Positions 15,096 to 25,400 of a stretch of 64,000 nt of DNA are shown one piece after another. The DNA is taken from assembly GCF_050485565.1 (NCBI RefSeq), contig NZ_JBJHBQ010000001.1, forward strand, positions 186,001 through 250,000, read 5' to 3'. The notes below the pieces were generated by a model. That model was not told where the DNA came from and did no database searches. It saw only the letters and a program-made list of their open reading frames with translations. The first letter of the stretch is position 1. The number at the start of each line of letters is the position of its first letter. The DNA is from Glycocaulis sp050485565. GTDB lineage: Bacteria; Pseudomonadota; Alphaproteobacteria; Caulobacterales; Maricaulaceae. Made by a program: the position numbers and the translations under genes.

Positions 15096-17405
15096 ATGGT
15101 AAAATGGATTGTGCGCGGCGTTATCGGCGTTGTGGCGCTGGTGCTTGTGCTTGTTCTGGCCGTAACCGGCTGGGCGGGCTGGCGGTTTGTGGGGTCACAG
15201 CCCCGCACCGAGGGCGAGGTTCGCCTTGAGGGCGTGACAGCGCCGGTCAATGTGGTGCGCGATCGCTATGGCGTGGCGCACATTTTCGGCGAGACCGATG
15301 CCGACGTCTATTTTGCGCTGGGCTACACCCATGCCGCCGAGCGCTTCTTCCAGATGGACCTTTACCGGCGCACCGCGCAGGGGCGCCTCTCGGAGCTGTT
15401 TGGCGAGCGCGCCCTGCGCGCCGATATCCGCGCGCGCACCTATGGATTTCCCGAAGCCTCCCGCCATGCGCTGGCGAACCTGTCTGACGAGGCCCGCCTC
15501 ATCGTCGAGGCTTATGTCAGCGGCGTGAATGCGCGCCTGGAGCAGGGCAATCACGCCCCTGAATACCTGCTGCTTCGCAGGCAGCCCGAACCTTGGACGC
15601 TGGCCGATTCTGCCTCCGTGGTGGTTGTGCTGGCGGATGATCTGGCCGCTGGCGAGGGCGAGGACCGCGAGCGCGCCCGCGCTTCGCAGGTGCTTGATGA
15701 GGGACTGCTAGAGCAGTTCCTCTCCGCCTTCCCGGACTGGGCGCCAACCACGCTCAAAGACGAGGATATCAATGCGGCCTTTGGCGATATCCGCCGCCAG
15801 ACGCTTCCCCCGCCTGCCGGCACGCAGCCCGATAACGAGCCCGGCTCCAATGCCTGGATCGTCTCCGGGGAGCGCACCGAGACCGGCGCGCCGCTGCTGG
15901 CCAATGATCCGCATCTGGGCCTGTCCGCGCCATCCATCTGGTATTTCACCCGGCTGAACCTCTCCTTCGGCCCGGTACTGGGCGCGTCCCTGCCGGGTAC
16001 GCCCTTCATCACGCTGGGGCGCAACGCCCATGGGGCGTGGGGCTTTACCAATACAGGTTTTAAAGTGATCGATCTGGTGGAACGCGACAGCGAAACCACG
16101 CAGACCAATAGCCGCGTGGAGACAATCAATGTGCTCGGCCAGCGCGATCCGTTTGAGCTTACGGTCACCGAAACCGAAGAAGGTCCGGTGCTGGACCCGC
16201 AATGGTTTGATCTGACCGGCTTTGATTCCGAGGCGCTGGTGGTGCGCCGCTCCACCGTGTCTGATCCGCGCAACCGGGTGGCCGATGCCACGCTGGCCAT
16301 CATGCGCTCCACCGGCTGGGACGATTTCGTGGAGGCCGGGCGCGGCTGGACCGCACCGATGCAGAACATGCACTATGCGGGCGTGGACGGCACAATCGGC
16401 TACACCACGGCGGGCCTTCTGCCCATACGCGATGCGGATGGCGAGTGGACGGGCTTTGTCCCGTTCGAGGAGCTGCCCCGCATCGTGAACCCGGCTGGCG
16501 GATCGATTGCCTCGGGCAATAACCTGCCTGCAGGCGCGGCCTATCCCTATCCGCTGCCCGGCCGTTATGCCGTGCACCGCGCCGTGCGCATCGAGACCAT
16601 GCTGGCTGAGCGCCGCCGTCACTCGCTGGAGGGCTTCATGACTATGCAGATGGATGTCACCTCTGCACTGGCCGAAGCCATCCTGCCGGCCCTGCTGGCC
16701 GCGCAGCCCGAAAGCGAGCTCGGCCTTGAGGCGCTTGCCCGCCTGGAGGGCTGGAACGCCTCGCTGGATGCTGACGGCCCGGAAGGGCTGATCCTGTCGG
16801 CCTGGCTGCGTGTACTGACCGAGGCGATCTGGGCCGATGAGCTGGGTCCCATGGCGCGTTATTTCCGCGGGCCGCGCCCTGTCTTCGTGCAGGACGTGCT
16901 GACGGGCGATGCGTCCTCATGGTGCAATGACATAACGACCTCGCAGGTGGAGACCTGCCCGGTCATTGCCGGACTGGCGCTGGATACCGCCATGGCAGAG
17001 CTGGCGCGCACCAATGGCGGCAATCTATCCAGCTGGCGCTGGGGCGATCACGCGCAGGGCTATTTCGCCCACCCGATGGACGGGCTGGCCGTGCTGGGCG
17101 GCATGTTTGGCGTGCGCGTGCCAGTGGGCGGTGACGGCACCACCGTCAATGTCGCCAATTTCAGCTATGCCGGTGAGGGGTTTGATATCGTGCACGCCGC
17201 CTCGCTGCGGGCGGTCTATGATCTTGCCGATCTGAATAATTCGCGCTTCATCCATGGACCGGGACAGTCCGGCCACCCTCTGTCACCGCATTATCGTGAT
17301 CTTGCCGAACTCTGGTCGCGCGGGGAATATTTCCAGATCCGCGATGACTGGACGCCGCAGACCGCGCCGGAAGGATCGCGCGTGCTGACGCTGAGACCGC
17401 GATAA
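15096..17405 (+). CDS. Penicillin acylase family Ntn hydrolase
   Basis: 769 residues. An N-terminal membrane helix (about 4-26) is followed by the alpha-chain region with RDRYGVAHIFGETDADVYFALGYTHAAERFFQMDLYRR. The precursor is expected to cut itself before Ser251 in PGSNAW, which becomes the N-terminal nucleophile of the beta chain; the following LLANDPHLGLSAPSIWY is typical. Family members hydrolyse amide bonds in beta-lactams, acyl-homoserine lactones or cyclic lipopeptides, in the periplasm. A GGGGG run precedes the ATG at 15096; an extension back to 14985 would overlap the aldehyde dehydrogenase. A second, distant member is at 48995, so this genome region carries two such enzymes. Substrate unknown. 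Confidence 0.92.
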   Translation: MVKWIVRGVIGVVALVLVLVLAVTGWAGWRFVGSQPRTEGEVRLEGVTAPVNVVRDRYGVAHIFGETDADVYFALGYTHAAERFFQMDLYRRTAQGRLSELFGERALRADIRARTYGFPEASRHALANLSDEARLIVEAYVSGVNARLEQGNHAPEYLLLRRQPEPWTLADSASVVVVLADDLAAGEGEDRERARASQVLDEGLLEQFLSAFPDWAPTTLKDEDINAAFGDIRRQTLPPPAGTQPDNEPGSNAWIVSGERTETGAPLLANDPHLGLSAPSIWYFTRLNLSFGPVLGASLPGTPFITLGRNAHGAWGFTNTGFKVIDLVERDSETTQTNSRVETINVLGQRDPFELTVTETEEGPVLDPQWFDLTGFDSEALVVRRSTVSDPRNRVADATLAIMRSTGWDDFVEAGRGWTAPMQNMHYAGVDGTIGYTTAGLLPIRDADGEWTGFVPFEELPRIVNPAGGSIASGNNLPAGAAYPYPLPGRYAVHRAVRIETMLAERRRHSLEGFMTMQMDVTSALAEAILPALLAAQPESELGLEALARLEGWNASLDADGPEGLILSAWLRVLTEAIWADELGPMARYFRGPRPVFVQDVLTGDASSWCNDITTSQVETCPVIAGLALDTAMAELARTNGGNLSSWRWGDHAQGYFAHPMDGLAVLGGMFGVRVPVGGDGTTVNVANFSYAGEGFDIVHAASLRAVYDLADLNNSRFIHGPGQSGHPLSPHYRDLAELWSRGEYFQIRDDWTPQTAPEGSRVLTLRPR

Positions 17406-17413
17406 GGAGTGTC

Positions 17414-18136
17414 ATGCAGACCCGCACGATCGAGCTGGCAGGCAGGGACGTCACCTACCGCGTGCGCCATTCGCGGCGGCGGACAATCGCCCTGCGCATC
17501 GATGCGGACGGGCTGACCATCACCCTGCCCCAGCGCACACCGGCCATCGAAGCCGACCGGGTGGCGCGCGACCGGGCGGGATGGATATTGCCCCGGCTGG
17601 AGAAGTGGAGCGCGCGCGCCCGGCCCGAATTTACCGGCGCGGATGGCCAGACAATCGGCTATCTGGGCCGCGAGCTTGCCCTTTTGATCGAGCCGCACGC
17701 CCGCGCGCGCACACTGGTCAGCGTGGAGGACGATGCGTTACGGGTAAATGTTGACGAACGCCTGGAGCCATCCTTGCGCGATGCCACCATTTTCCGGGCG
17801 GTGAAGCGCTGGCGGGGCGATACTGCCCTTGCCCATTACACGCCGCGCATCGCGCACTATGCCGGGGCGCTCGGCCTGCCTGCCCCGCAGGTGAAAGTAC
17901 GGGCGCAGGAATCGCGCTGGGGCAGCTGTTCATCGGACGGCGTGATCCGCATGAATACGCGCCTGATCGCCTTTCCCGAAGACGAGATCGACTATGTGTG
18001 CGCCCATGAGGCGTGCCACCTCATCGAGATGAACCATTCGCAGCGCTTCTATGCCCTGCTGGACACCATCATGCCCGACCACAAGGCGCGGCGGCGGTCG
18101 ATGCGCGAGCGCACCCCGCCGGGGCATGCGTTCTAA
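17414..18136 (+). CDS. YgjP-like (DUF45, M48-type) metallopeptidase
   Basis: 240 residues. The C-terminal zinc motif is HEACH with ligands His198 and His202, catalytic Glu199, and a third ligand His208 in the LIEMNHSQRF stretch, the classic pattern of the YgjP/SprT-like DUF45 group. The upstream QESRWGSCSSDGVIRMN region is also typical. The N-terminal half is rich in basic residues, as expected for cytoplasmic members. AAGGAGTG lies 4-5 bases before the ATG, and the gene follows the Ntn hydrolase by 8 bases, so it is in the same unit. The natural substrate of this family is poorly known. Confidence 0.88.
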   Translation: MQTRTIELAGRDVTYRVRHSRRRTIALRIDADGLTITLPQRTPAIEADRVARDRAGWILPRLEKWSARARPEFTGADGQTIGYLGRELALLIEPHARARTLVSVEDDALRVNVDERLEPSLRDATIFRAVKRWRGDTALAHYTPRIAHYAGALGLPAPQVKVRAQESRWGSCSSDGVIRMNTRLIAFPEDEIDYVCAHEACHLIEMNHSQRFYALLDTIMPDHKARRRSMRERTPPGHAF

Positions 18137-18156
18137 CGCGTTCTGACAGCCACAAC

Positions 18157-18190
18157 GCAAAACGCCGCGCCGGAAGCTCCGGCGCGGCGT
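18157..18190 (-). terminator. Terminator of rpsU
   Basis: A perfect 13-base GC-rich stem (18162-18174 with 18178-18190) and 3-base loop, followed on the minus strand by TTTT. It lies 33 bases after the rpsU stop and 25 bases after the stop of the convergent metallopeptidase gene, so it may serve both. Confidence 0.8.
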
Positions 18191-18222
18191 AATGCATGTG
18201 CAGTCCCGTAAAGGGGCTGAGC

Positions 18223-18456
18223 CTAGCGGCGAGCCGTTGCCGTACGCGGCAGCAGGCCTTCGCGCTGGGCGCGCTTGCGGGCCAGCTTGCGGGCGCGGCG
18301 GATCGCCTCCGCCTTCTGGCGAGCGCGCTTTTCAGACGGCTTTTCGTAATGGTTGCGGCGCTTCATCTCGCGGAAAGTGCCTTCCCGCTGCATTTTCTTT
18401 TTCAATGCCTTGAGCGCTTGCTCGACATTGTTATCGCGCACGACGATCTGAACGAT
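18223..18456 (-). CDS. rpsU: 30S ribosomal protein S21 (bS21), probable ATC start
   Basis: 77 residues if translation starts at the ATC at 18456, reading [M]VQIVVRDNNVEQALKALKK, which fits the usual S21 N terminus exactly. The only standard start codon in frame is GTG at 18441, inside VVRD; using it would delete the first strand and it has no ribosome site. In contrast GGGAGAG lies 6 bases before the ATC. The rest, with MQREGTFREMKRRNHYEKPSEKRARQKAEAIRRARKLARKR, is unmistakable bS21, a basic helical protein of the small subunit that helps start-site recognition. A strong terminator follows. Either the cell uses ATC here or a base is in error. Confidence 0.93.
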   Translation of the reverse strand: MVQIVVRDNNVEQALKALKKKMQREGTFREMKRRNHYEKPSEKRARQKAEAIRRARKLARKRAQREGLLPRTATARR

Positions 18457-18670
18457 GACTTACTCTCCCAGGTCCTGCAACGGGTCCGGTCTGGCCGGTC
18501 ACCCAGAATTCTAACACGAAAAGGCGTAACAGAGCGGTTCTGGATCGCCTGTTCCGCCGGAAACTTTGCGATGAGGCGCGGGTGTTACCAGAGCCGGGGC
18601 CTTGTGTCCATACGCATCGCGGCATGCTGACGCGATGACGCGCACACAAATTCACACTAGATTACCCGCC

Positions 18671-19345
18671 ATGAGCACATCAAACGCCTCTGACCGCCCC
18701 AATCGTTCCCACGCGGATGCAGCCCGCGCCCGTCTGCTGGACGCTGCGCTGCCCCATGTCCCCTTTGAGGGCTGGTCAGGATCACTCCTGCGCATCGCTG
18801 CGCGCGATGCCGGGATGAGCGATGATGAGGCGGCGCTCTACTGCCCGGAAGGCGTAATCAGCCTGATCGTGTTCTGGTGGCGCGAAATGGATGAACAGGC
18901 GCGGGACGCCATAGCGGCAGGAGAATCACCGGCGAAAATCCGCGAGCGTATCCGCCGCGCGGTCGTGCTGCGCCTCGAAGCGGCAAAGGGCCATGAGGAC
19001 GCGCTGTCGCGCGCCCGCGCCCGCCTGCTGCTGCCCGACGGGATTGCTACCGGCGCAGAGCTCGCCTGGAACACGTCCGACATGATCTGGCGCGCGATTG
19101 GCGACACATCGACCGATGCCAACTGGTATTCCAAGCGGGCGATCCTGACCGGGGTATGGACGTCCAGCCTCGCCATCTGGCTGTCAGAGAGCGACCCGGC
19201 AAAGCCCGAAACGCTCGCCTTCCTCGACCGGCGCATCGCCAATGTGATGGAGTTCGAGAAGGTGAAGGCGAAGGTGAACAAGCAGCTTGCCGGCCTGCCG
19301 GACTTTGCCGCCATGGCGGCGAAAATGCGCTACGGGACGCGGTAA
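18671..19345 (+). CDS. coq9: COQ9 family ubiquinone biosynthesis protein
   Basis: 224 residues from the ATG at 18671. The helical, TetR-like fold of COQ9 is visible: LLDAALPHVPFEGWSGSLLRIAARDAGMSDDEA at 17-49 (helix-turn-helix-like part), then the RAVVLRLEAAK helix, and the lipid-binding C-terminal part with DTSTDANWYSKRAILTGVWTSSLAIWL, which is the most conserved motif of the family. COQ9 binds ubiquinone precursors and assists the COQ7-type hydroxylase. It is restricted mainly to alphaproteobacteria and mitochondria, which supports the taxonomic guess. Divergent from rpsU. Confidence 0.92.
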   Translation: MSTSNASDRPNRSHADAARARLLDAALPHVPFEGWSGSLLRIAARDAGMSDDEAALYCPEGVISLIVFWWREMDEQARDAIAAGESPAKIRERIRRAVVLRLEAAKGHEDALSRARARLLLPDGIATGAELAWNTSDMIWRAIGDTSTDANWYSKRAILTGVWTSSLAIWLSESDPAKPETLAFLDRRIANVMEFEKVKAKVNKQLAGLPDFAAMAAKMRYGTR

Positions 19346-19367
19346 CCGTCACATATTCTGAACTCCC

Positions 19368-19447
19368 GGCGCGCAGCGCCGCAAGCGCGACGCGCGCCCG
19401 CGACTTTTCGCGGAACATCGCAACGCGGATGCGTTGCGCGAACTAAA
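19368..19447. repeat. Family A structured intergenic repeat
   Basis: An 80-base element with three hairpins in order: GGCGC-GCA-GCGCC, CGCGA-CTTT-TCGCG, and CGCAACGC-GGAT-GCGTTGCG, ending GAACTAAA. It matches 48869-48948 almost throughout. In that copy the third stem is CGCAGCCC/GGGCTGCG, so both arms changed together and pairing is kept. It lies between the 3' ends of coq9 and rsmI. Confidence 0.85.
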
Positions 19448-19473
19448 AGTATGATCACTGCGCGGCGGGTTTC

Positions 19474-19583
19474 CTCCCCCGTTTACGGGGGAGGTGTCAG
19501 CGCAGCTGACGGAGGGGGGAAACTTTTCTTTTCAAAATCCCCCCCTCGGCCCTTCGGGCCACTCCCCCCGTAAACGGGGGGAG
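19474..19583. repeat. Family B palindromic intergenic repeat
   Basis: A 110-base element whose two ends are inverted copies of CTCCCCCGTTTACGGGGGAG. Inside are the hairpin GTCAGC-GCA-GCTGAC and GGCCC-TTC-GGGCC around a variable AT-richer centre. The second copy is 51699-51806. Both copies lie between convergent genes, where they could fold as two-way terminators. Confidence 0.85.
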
Positions 19584-19599
19584 AAACCATGGGTGACGC

Positions 19600-20352
19600 T
19601 TACTTCTTCTTGCCCCCATCAGGCGTGTATTTATTGACCTTCTCGCGCACCACTACCGCGCCTGCGATGACGATGACGGCCTCGCCGAGCGGCGGCTCGC
19701 CATAGCGCGCGGCAAGTTCAGAGAGCGTGCCACGGTGGACCCGCTCGAACGCCTTGGTCAGCTCGAACGCCACCGCGCCCTGCCGCTCGCCCAGGACAGC
19801 GGCGGCATCAAGAAGTGTCTCGGAGAGGCGCTGCGCGCTTTCCATGATGATGAGGGTGGCAGGGTCGGCCTTGAACGGCTCCAGCCATCGCTGGCGCTTG
19901 CCGCTCTTGCGCGGGGCGAAGCCCAGAAAAGTAAAGCGGTCGGTCGGCAGGCCCGAGACTGCCAGCGCGGTCAGCACCGAGGACGGCCCCGGAACCGCGC
20001 TGACCTCAAACCCGGCCTCGATGACCGCGCGCACCACCCGGTAGCCGGGATCGGAGATGGCGGGCATGCCGGCATCGCTGACCAGCGCCACGCTCTCGCC
20101 CTGCTCCAGCAGTTTCACGATCCCGCCCGCGCTGCTCTGCTCATTATGGTCATGGCAGGCGATCAGGCGCGGCGGGGTGATGCCCGCCAGATCGAGCAGG
20201 CGGCGCGTGGTGCGCGTATCCTCGCACGCAATGACACTGACCTCGGACAGGATGCGCGCCGCGCGGGGCGGCAGATCTTCCAGATTGCCGATAGGCGTAC
20301 CCACCAGCCAGAGCCGGGGGCCGTCATAGGGCGTTTCAAGGTTGGCGCTCAT
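19600..20352 (-). CDS. rsmI: 16S rRNA 2'-O-ribose C1402 methyltransferase RsmI
   Basis: 250 residues, slightly shorter than the usual 280. The tetrapyrrole-methylase-type fold is shown by LWLVGTPIGNLEDLPPRAARIL at 14-35, CEDTRTTRRLLD, LVSDAGMPAISDPGYRVVRAV and VSAVPGPSSVLTALAVSGLPTDRFTFLGF. It methylates C1402 of 16S rRNA in the decoding centre with S-adenosylmethionine. The C terminus ends early, in a Lys-rich tail, and lacks the small extra domain of longer homologues. It follows pbpC by 38 bases in the same direction. The ribosome site is not obvious. Confidence 0.93.
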   Translation of the reverse strand: MSANLETPYDGPRLWLVGTPIGNLEDLPPRAARILSEVSVIACEDTRTTRRLLDLAGITPPRLIACHDHNEQSSAGGIVKLLEQGESVALVSDAGMPAISDPGYRVVRAVIEAGFEVSAVPGPSSVLTALAVSGLPTDRFTFLGFAPRKSGKRQRWLEPFKADPATLIIMESAQRLSETLLDAAAVLGERQGAVAFELTKAFERVHRGTLSELAARYGEPPLGEAVIVIAGAVVVREKVNKYTPDGGKKK

Positions 20353-20390
20353 GGCGATGTTCTAGCGCGTGCAGCGCTGCGCGCCAGCCC

Positions 20391-22448
20391 TCAGCTCTCC
20401 GGCATCCGCACGCGCACCCGTGTGCGGGCGCTGCGCCCCGACGCATCGACAACTGTCAGCTCATAAAAGCCCGGCCCTTGCGGCTGCCACAAGGACTGCC
20501 CGCCTGCATCGAGTGCTACCGGCACGCCGCGCTGATACCAGCGCAACACGCCCTGCCCGCGCGCCGACAGGGCAAATCCGCGTCCGGGTTCATCGGCCCA
20601 TACTTCCGCGCCATCGGGCGGAAACACGATGTCCGGGCCGGACATACCACGGTCAAAGCGCGCGAGCGGACCTGTGGCGTTGCTGGCTACAAGACTGTCT
20701 GTGCGTGACGCAATGCCAGACGGGTCACGCCGCGCGATCACGTCGAAAATGTCGAACAGGGCTGGCAGGGCTGCCTGCCGCCCGGTCTCGCCGGGGCGCG
20801 GCGCGCCATCGGCCCGGCCCACCCAGACGACCACTGCATAATTGCCCGAAACGCCCGCCGCCCAGGCATCGCGAAAGCCATAGGAGGTGCCGGTCTTGTA
20901 GGCGATGGCGGGCGCGCCACTGGTCAGGCGAGCAGGCATGCGCCCCGGCGGGGCGGGCGAGCGCTGCAGCACATCGACAAGCGTGGCAGCGGCCGAGCGG
21001 TCCAGCAGGCGGAAGCCCCGGCTCTCCCGGTTGGCTTCAGCCGCCTCCGGCGTCCAGGCAAGCGGCAGCGCCTCTCCCCCTGCGCCGAGCGCGGCAAACA
21101 TGACCGCGATTTCCTCAGCCGTGATGCCAAGCCCGCCGAGAGCGATGGCCAGGCCCGCATTGCCTTCGTTCGAGCGTGGCACAATGGCCCGCCCGCCGGC
21201 AAAGCTCATGGCGGCGAGAAAGCGGTTTGCTCCGACCGCATCGAGCACCTGCACGGCCGGCACGTTGAGCGAATGCTGCAGCGCCTCGGCAATCGTCACA
21301 TCTCCGCGGAAGGTGCGGTCGAAATTCTCCGGGTTGTAGTCGGCAAAGCGGCGCGGCAGATCGGCAATGCGCGTGCCGGGCCCTGCCAGCCCGTCCTCGA
21401 ACGCCAGGCCGTAGATGAAGGGTTTGAGCACGGATCCCGGTGAACGCGCACGCCGCGTCAGATCAATCCAGCCGCCCGGCCTGCCGCGCCCGGCAGACCC
21501 CACCGCCGCGCGCACTTCCCGCCCGTCCAGAGACACTATCAGGGCGGAAGCCTGCACATCGGGTCCGGCCTCATTTGCCAGCGTTTCCAGCCGGGCCTCC
21601 AGCGCGCTCTGAAGCCGGATATCGAGTGTAGAGCGTATTTCACCGACGCCTGCACGGGCCAGATGCTGCGAGGCATGCCAGGCGCGCGCCGGGAAGGCGC
21701 GGCGGGAGGGTGCCGGTTCCTCGGCAGCATCAGCGGCCCGGTCCGCACTGATCAGCCCAGCGCGCTCCATGCGGGCGAGCAGCCGCGCGCGAGAGGCCAT
21801 CGCCGCATCGGGGCGCAGATCGGGACGGCGCGCTTCGGGTGCCTGCGGCAGGGCGATCAGGAGGGCGATTTCATCGGGGGTGAGCACGTCCGGCTCATGG
21901 CCGAACCACGCCCAGCTGGCCGCCCGCACGCCTTCCAGATTGCCGCCATAGGGCGCGAGCGTCAGATAGGCTTGCAGGATTTCATGCTTGGAATAGCGCC
22001 GCTCCAGCTGGATGGCACGCACCATCTCGATCAGCTTTGCACCAATTGTCCGGCGCGGGCGCGGCTCCAGCAGGCGGGCGGTCTGCATGGTGATCGTTGA
22101 GCCACCCGACACGATCCGCCCGGAGCTGACCAGAGACCCAACAGCGCGCGCCATCGCCAGCGGATCAACGCCGTTGTGCGAATAGAAGCGTTGGTCCTCG
22201 ATCTCGATCAGGGCGGCGCGAAACGCCGGATCAACGCTTTCAGGGTCAACCGGCAGACGCCAGCGTCCATCCTCCACCGGGAAGGCACGCAAGGCCCGCC
22301 CCTCCCGGTCTGTCACCAGCGCGGAGACCTCCGGCATGGGCGGGGGCGGCAGGGCGTGATCGAGCCCTGCCAGCAATACGCCAGCAGCGAGGAGCGAGGC
22401 GAGCGGCACGCTCGCCCGCCTCAGCCCTATCGCCAGCCAGCCAGCCAT
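20391..22448 (-). CDS. pbpC: Penicillin-binding protein 1C
   Basis: 685 residues. A membrane helix (about 12-32), then the GT51 glycosyltransferase with EDQRFYSHNGVDPLAMARA and GGSTITMQTARLLEPRPRRT, then the transpeptidase with SVLK (Ser339, Lys342), a SLN motif in HSLNVPAVQ, and KTGT beginning at Lys518. The C-terminal BiPBP_C-type beta domain (about 600-685) ends the protein. It polymerises and could cross-link peptidoglycan on the outer face of the inner membrane. The ATG overlaps the stop of the alpha-2-macroglobulin gene by one base (TAATG), the well-known pbpC/A2M pairing. Confidence 0.95.
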   Translation of the reverse strand: MAGWLAIGLRRASVPLASLLAAGVLLAGLDHALPPPPMPEVSALVTDREGRALRAFPVEDGRWRLPVDPESVDPAFRAALIEIEDQRFYSHNGVDPLAMARAVGSLVSSGRIVSGGSTITMQTARLLEPRPRRTIGAKLIEMVRAIQLERRYSKHEILQAYLTLAPYGGNLEGVRAASWAWFGHEPDVLTPDEIALLIALPQAPEARRPDLRPDAAMASRARLLARMERAGLISADRAADAAEEPAPSRRAFPARAWHASQHLARAGVGEIRSTLDIRLQSALEARLETLANEAGPDVQASALIVSLDGREVRAAVGSAGRGRPGGWIDLTRRARSPGSVLKPFIYGLAFEDGLAGPGTRIADLPRRFADYNPENFDRTFRGDVTIAEALQHSLNVPAVQVLDAVGANRFLAAMSFAGGRAIVPRSNEGNAGLAIALGGLGITAEEIAVMFAALGAGGEALPLAWTPEAAEANRESRGFRLLDRSAAATLVDVLQRSPAPPGRMPARLTSGAPAIAYKTGTSYGFRDAWAAGVSGNYAVVVWVGRADGAPRPGETGRQAALPALFDIFDVIARRDPSGIASRTDSLVASNATGPLARFDRGMSGPDIVFPPDGAEVWADEPGRGFALSARGQGVLRWYQRGVPVALDAGGQSLWQPQGPGFYELTVVDASGRSARTRVRVRMPES

Positions 22449-25400
22449 TACGGGCGGATCGTAACCTGCCCGGCCTCGGAGCGGGCAAACACGTCCGGCC
22501 GGTACATGTCTTCCACCACCGTGCCGGGCTGGACAAACTGCCCCGGCGTCACGGCGCGGACCATATAGGCCACCCGCACCGCATCGCGCCCGCGCGTATT
22601 GATGGCCGCGATGAAGCGGTCATCACGCGCTTCGGTAATCTGCGTAGAGGCGAGATCACCGAGGAAGGCGTAAGGCCCGGTCTCGCCCGCATCGCCTGCG
22701 CGCAGAATGCCTTCAATCTCGAAGCCCGCAGGCAGAAGATCGGCGACGATCAGCGGCATGGCGCGGGTCTGCTCAGGCGTGATGGTCAGGCTGATTATGA
22801 TCTGGTCACCACGCCGGATGGCGGACGTATCCACCGCATTGCCGCGCCGGTCAGTCAGGGAGCGCTCGACGCTCACGCCTTCGGAGGCCGTGTCCGGCGC
22901 TTCCACCGGTACGCCGCGCGCAAAAGCCGTCACCCAGACTGGCTGCTGGCCACGATTAGTCAGCTCCCGGCCCTCGGCGAGAGCATCTGCATTGAGAGTG
23001 ACAGACTGACCCTCCAGCGCTTCACCGCCCCATTCCAGTGCCAGCTCTTGCGCGTCTCCGGCAAAGGCACGCGCGGCCATCAGCACATGGGCCTGTTCCT
23101 GCGTCGTCATGCGCGAGGCTTCGGGCAGGTCACGCGCCAGCCGGGCCAGCAGATCCTCCACGCGGTCTTCAATGCCTGCCTCGGCCACCAGAGCGGTCAC
23201 ACCGGCCAGATCACGCACCGGCGTCTGGTACCAGTCACCGGCATTATTGTAGCCGAGCACGGAGATGGCGCTGTCAAACGCGCTCACCGCACGGGCGCGG
23301 TCGCCAATGGCGGCCAGCCCGGCCCCGATATGGGCGCGCGCCAGCGGGCTTTCGATCCGGCCAAGCACTTCATCATGCAGATAGCGAAGCCGCGCCCGGT
23401 CTCCCCGGCCCGCACGGGCCAGCAGGTAGGAGGCATAGGCGCTGCTGCGATGATTGATCCGGTCTTGCGTATCACGGCTCCAGCGCGGATCGGGTGCGCT
23501 GGTGTCATAGCCATAGGCCTGCCACAGATCACCGCGCGCCACCGGCACCAGCGCATCAAGCGCGCGGGTCAGCGCCGCACGCGGCACGCTGTATCCCGCT
23601 TCTGCGGCCCGCATCAGGAAGTCGGTGGAATACGCACCCATCCAGGGCGATGCCGCACCATCACCAATGCGCCACAGGCCGATAGCGCCATCCTCGCTCT
23701 GGCGGGCCAGCACCGATTCAATCGCCCGGCGCACGATATCGTCTGCGTCTGCGGGTGCATCCGCGCCCGACAGCCCGGCCATCTGCCCGGCATAGAGCAG
23801 GGGCAGGGCCCGGCTCACGGCCTGTTCGGTGCAGCCATAGGGATAACCCGACAGGGCCTCGTAGATCGCGGCCACATCGATGGGGGTTGCGGCGACAGAG
23901 AGACGCAAGGCCCCGCTGCCCGGCGCGAACGCGCCAAGCGCATTGGCTGGCGGCAGCCAGGTTTCGCCCGGCCGCAGGGTGCGCCGCGTGATCGATGTCA
24001 TCGGCAGGAAGGCTGAACGCACCTCTATCGGATACTCATGCACCACCGCTTCGCCATCCGGCCCGGTGACCGAGAGCGACAGCTCTGCGATCCCCGGCGA
24101 GGCCGCGGCAGACAGCGCCACGGCGCGATCTGTACGCTGCCCGGCGGGCAGGCTTTGCGTGAAGGCGGCGTCAGCAAAGCTGACAGGCCCGTCCGCTTCC
24201 AGAGCCACCGCATAATCACCCGGCGCGCCATCGATATTGTCCATGGTCAGCGTGGCCGAGGCCGTATCGCCCGGTGCCAGGAAGCGCGGCAGGATCAGCT
24301 CTGAGGGCACATCATCGCGCACCGTCAGCGGCTGGCTCGCCGAGCCAATCCCGCGATCCGACCAGGCAACCGCCATCAGGCGCAGCTCGCCATTGAAGTC
24401 CGGAATGTCGAAGCTCACTTGCGCGCGGCCCCGATTGTCAAAACTCACCGGGCCGGAGAACAGCGCGACGGTACGGGTCGGCACTACAGACAGACCCGCA
24501 GCCCCGATCTCGTCGCCGCCAGAGCGTACCGGCGCTGCCGGTCCCTGATTGGGGTCGAGCAGGCGGCCATAATCGTCGAGCAGGTCAACGCCGAGGCGGG
24601 CCTTGCCGAAGAACCAGCTTTCCGGGTCCGGCGAGGCAAAGCCCGTCAGCAACAAAATGCCCTCATCGACGGCAGCCACCGTCACATAAGCCTGTTCGCG
24701 AGCGGGGCCATCGCTGGCGGTAATCGTGAAATCAAAGCGCTCGCGCGGATTGATCCGTTCAGGCGCATCCAGTGTCAGCTCGAATGTGCGGTCCTCGACA
24801 TTTACCGGAACGTGCAGCACGCCCACCGCGCGGCGCGGGGTGGGGCGCGTCACCGCATCACGCGGGGTGAAGACAGACACCATCACATAGGCGCCCGCAC
24901 CCCAATCAGCGGTGACGGGCAATTCCACTTCGGTAGCACCCTCACCCACTTCCAGCGTGCGCGAGAGAATGACCCGGTCGGTCGCGACCACCAGCTCTGC
25001 CTGCCCGGCATAGGGGGCAAAGATGGACACTTGTGCGGTCTCGCCGGTTTGCGGCGCCGCAGACGGGCCGGACAGGCGCACGCGGTCAGGGGCCGCCTCG
25101 CCATCTTCAGGGCGTCCGCCATAGCCCGACCAGAAGCCATAGCTTGCCAGATCCCGGCCATCAGCCGAGACGATGAGGGTGTAATCGCCCCAGTCGAGCG
25201 AAGGCGTTTCAACAATGGCAGGGTTCTCGCCATCAAGGCGCACAAGGCCGGACTCGATCGGCACGACGCGCTGCGAACGCCGCCAGCGCCAGTCGCCATT
25301 ATCGGTGCGGTACCAGTCATACTGCCAGTCCGTGCGGATCAGGCGCCAGTCCGCTTCCATAGCCAGCGCCGCGCCGTCCGCCCCGACACCGATTACCGAC

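Noticed and set aside
18441..18443. GTG at 18441 as the rpsU start.
   Set aside because: It would remove the conserved first strand of S21 and lacks a ribosome site, whereas the ATC at 18456 has one at the proper distance.
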